Made by a program: the position numbers and the translations under genes. A stretch of DNA of 6,408 nt from an uncultured Ruminococcus sp. Lineage in GTDB: Bacteria; Bacillota; Clostridia; Oscillospirales; Ruminococcaceae. Positions 5,927 through 6,408 of this stretch are shown in pieces (within the stretch, counting starts at the first letter, position 1; every line of letters begins with the position of its first letter). Location of the stretch: contig CAMWLD010000137.1 in assembly GCA_947175005.1 (NCBI GenBank), positions 1 to 6,408 of the forward strand. The letters run 5' to 3'. The notes under the pieces are model-generated. The model made no database searches, was not told the DNA's origin, and was given only the letters and a program-made list of their open reading frames with translations.

Positions 5927-6408
5927 ATGCCGAAGAAAAATATCGGAAGCGTTGTACAGATAATCGGTGCGGTAGTAGATATCCGTTTTGCAAAGGATAA
6001 TCTGCCGAACCTCTTGAACGCTATCGAAATAGAGCTTAACGGCAGTAAAATGACCTGCGAGGTGGCGCAGCACATAGGCGACGACGTTGTAAGATGTATC
6101 GCCATGTCCTCCACGGACGGACTTGTAAGAGGCACAGAGGCGGTAGATACCGGCTCGCCCATTACGGTTCCCGTCGGAAAGAACACCTTGGGGCGTATAT
6201 TCAACCTCCTGGGCGAGCCTGTTGACAACAAGCCCGCACCCGAGGCAAAGGAGCGGTGGCCTATCCACCGTGAAGCTCCCTCCTATGAGGAGCAGACAGC
6301 CTCCAACGAGATCCTCGAAACGGGTATCAAGGTAATCGACCTTATCTGCCCCTACCTTAAAGGCGGTAAGATAGGCCTTTTCGGAGGCGCAGGCGTTGGT
6401 AAGACGGT
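5927..6408 (+). CDS. atpD: F1Fo ATP synthase subunit beta, 5' part (runs off window)
   Basis: The first 160 codons of the catalytic F1 subunit; the gene continues past the right edge, where roughly 300 further residues are expected. The start [20 protein letters not shown] is the classic beta N-terminus. The beta-barrel domain includes the GLVRG and [14 protein letters not shown] motifs (about 65-94). The visible part ends exactly on the catalytic P-loop GGAGVGKT at 153-160, with K159 the phosphate-binding lysine. The ribosome binding site GAGGTGAT (5916-5923) is well placed before ATG 5927. DELSEED and the catalytic Glu lie beyond the window. atpC is expected next. Confidence 0.97.
   Translation, partial: MPKKNIGSVVQIIGAVVDIRFAKDNLPNLLNAIEIELNGSKMTCEVAQHIGDDVVRCIAMSSTDGLVRGTEAVDTGSPITVPVGKNTLGRIFNLLGEPVDNKPAPEAKERWPIHREAPSYEEQTASNEILETGIKVIDLICPYLKGGKIGLFGGAGVGKT

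Noticed and set aside
5803..6268. Minus-strand frames over the atpG-atpD gap and atpD
   Set aside because: They overlap the unmistakable beta-subunit reading frame on the plus strand and have no ribosome binding site or known domain.

Overview
The window is the 5' end and most of a bacterial F1Fo ATP synthase operon, with a divergently transcribed tRNA cluster on its left. Gene order is atpI-atpB-atpE-atpF-atpH-atpA-atpG-atpD, all on the + strand. This is the canonical bacterial order, and atpC (epsilon) would be expected just past the right edge. The organism looks like an anaerobic low-GC Gram-positive, most plausibly a clostridial or Ruminococcus/Oscillospiraceae-type bacterium. The reasons are strong Shine-Dalgarno sites, AT-rich intergenic DNA, sigma-A type promoters, a tRNA without an encoded CCA, and a c subunit of the sodium-binding type. 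The taxon is inferred from style, not from a search.

Left end (1-132, minus strand): the 5' part of a tRNA-Tyr gene cut by the window edge, preceded by a complete tRNA-Pro(UGG). A consensus-like promoter (TTGACA, 17 bp, TATTAT) drives them from about position 173. The 367-bp gap 133-499 holds this promoter, an opposing extended -10 promoter for the atp operon (TATAAT at 352-357), a 6+6 bp inverted repeat, and two tandem near-palindromic 12-mers in the atp leader.

Fo genes (500-2751): AtpI (assembly/accessory membrane protein), subunit a (stator half-channel with the essential Arg), subunit c (rotor ring) and subunit b (peripheral stalk). Subunit c carries the Na+-ligand pattern of sodium F-ATPases, but with Glu in place of the usual Gln on helix 1. 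This gives the two-carboxylate (Glu/Glu) ion site described for the Fusobacterium nucleatum rotor. The operon therefore probably encodes a Na+-translocating enzyme. F1 genes (2785-6408): delta, alpha (intact Walker A and Arg finger), gamma, and the first 160 residues of beta, ending at its P-loop Lys-Thr.

Most genes are 14-52 bp apart, as in one transcript, but two gaps are larger and structured. The 123-bp atpB-atpE gap contains small hairpins in front of the gene whose product is needed in the most copies. The 151-bp atpG-atpD gap contains an 8-bp hairpin followed by a nested three-stem inverted repeat. I see no mobile element, CRISPR array or foreign gene. The window is mainly a conserved housekeeping locus; its interest lies in the ion-coupling residues and the unexplained intergenic and leader structures.
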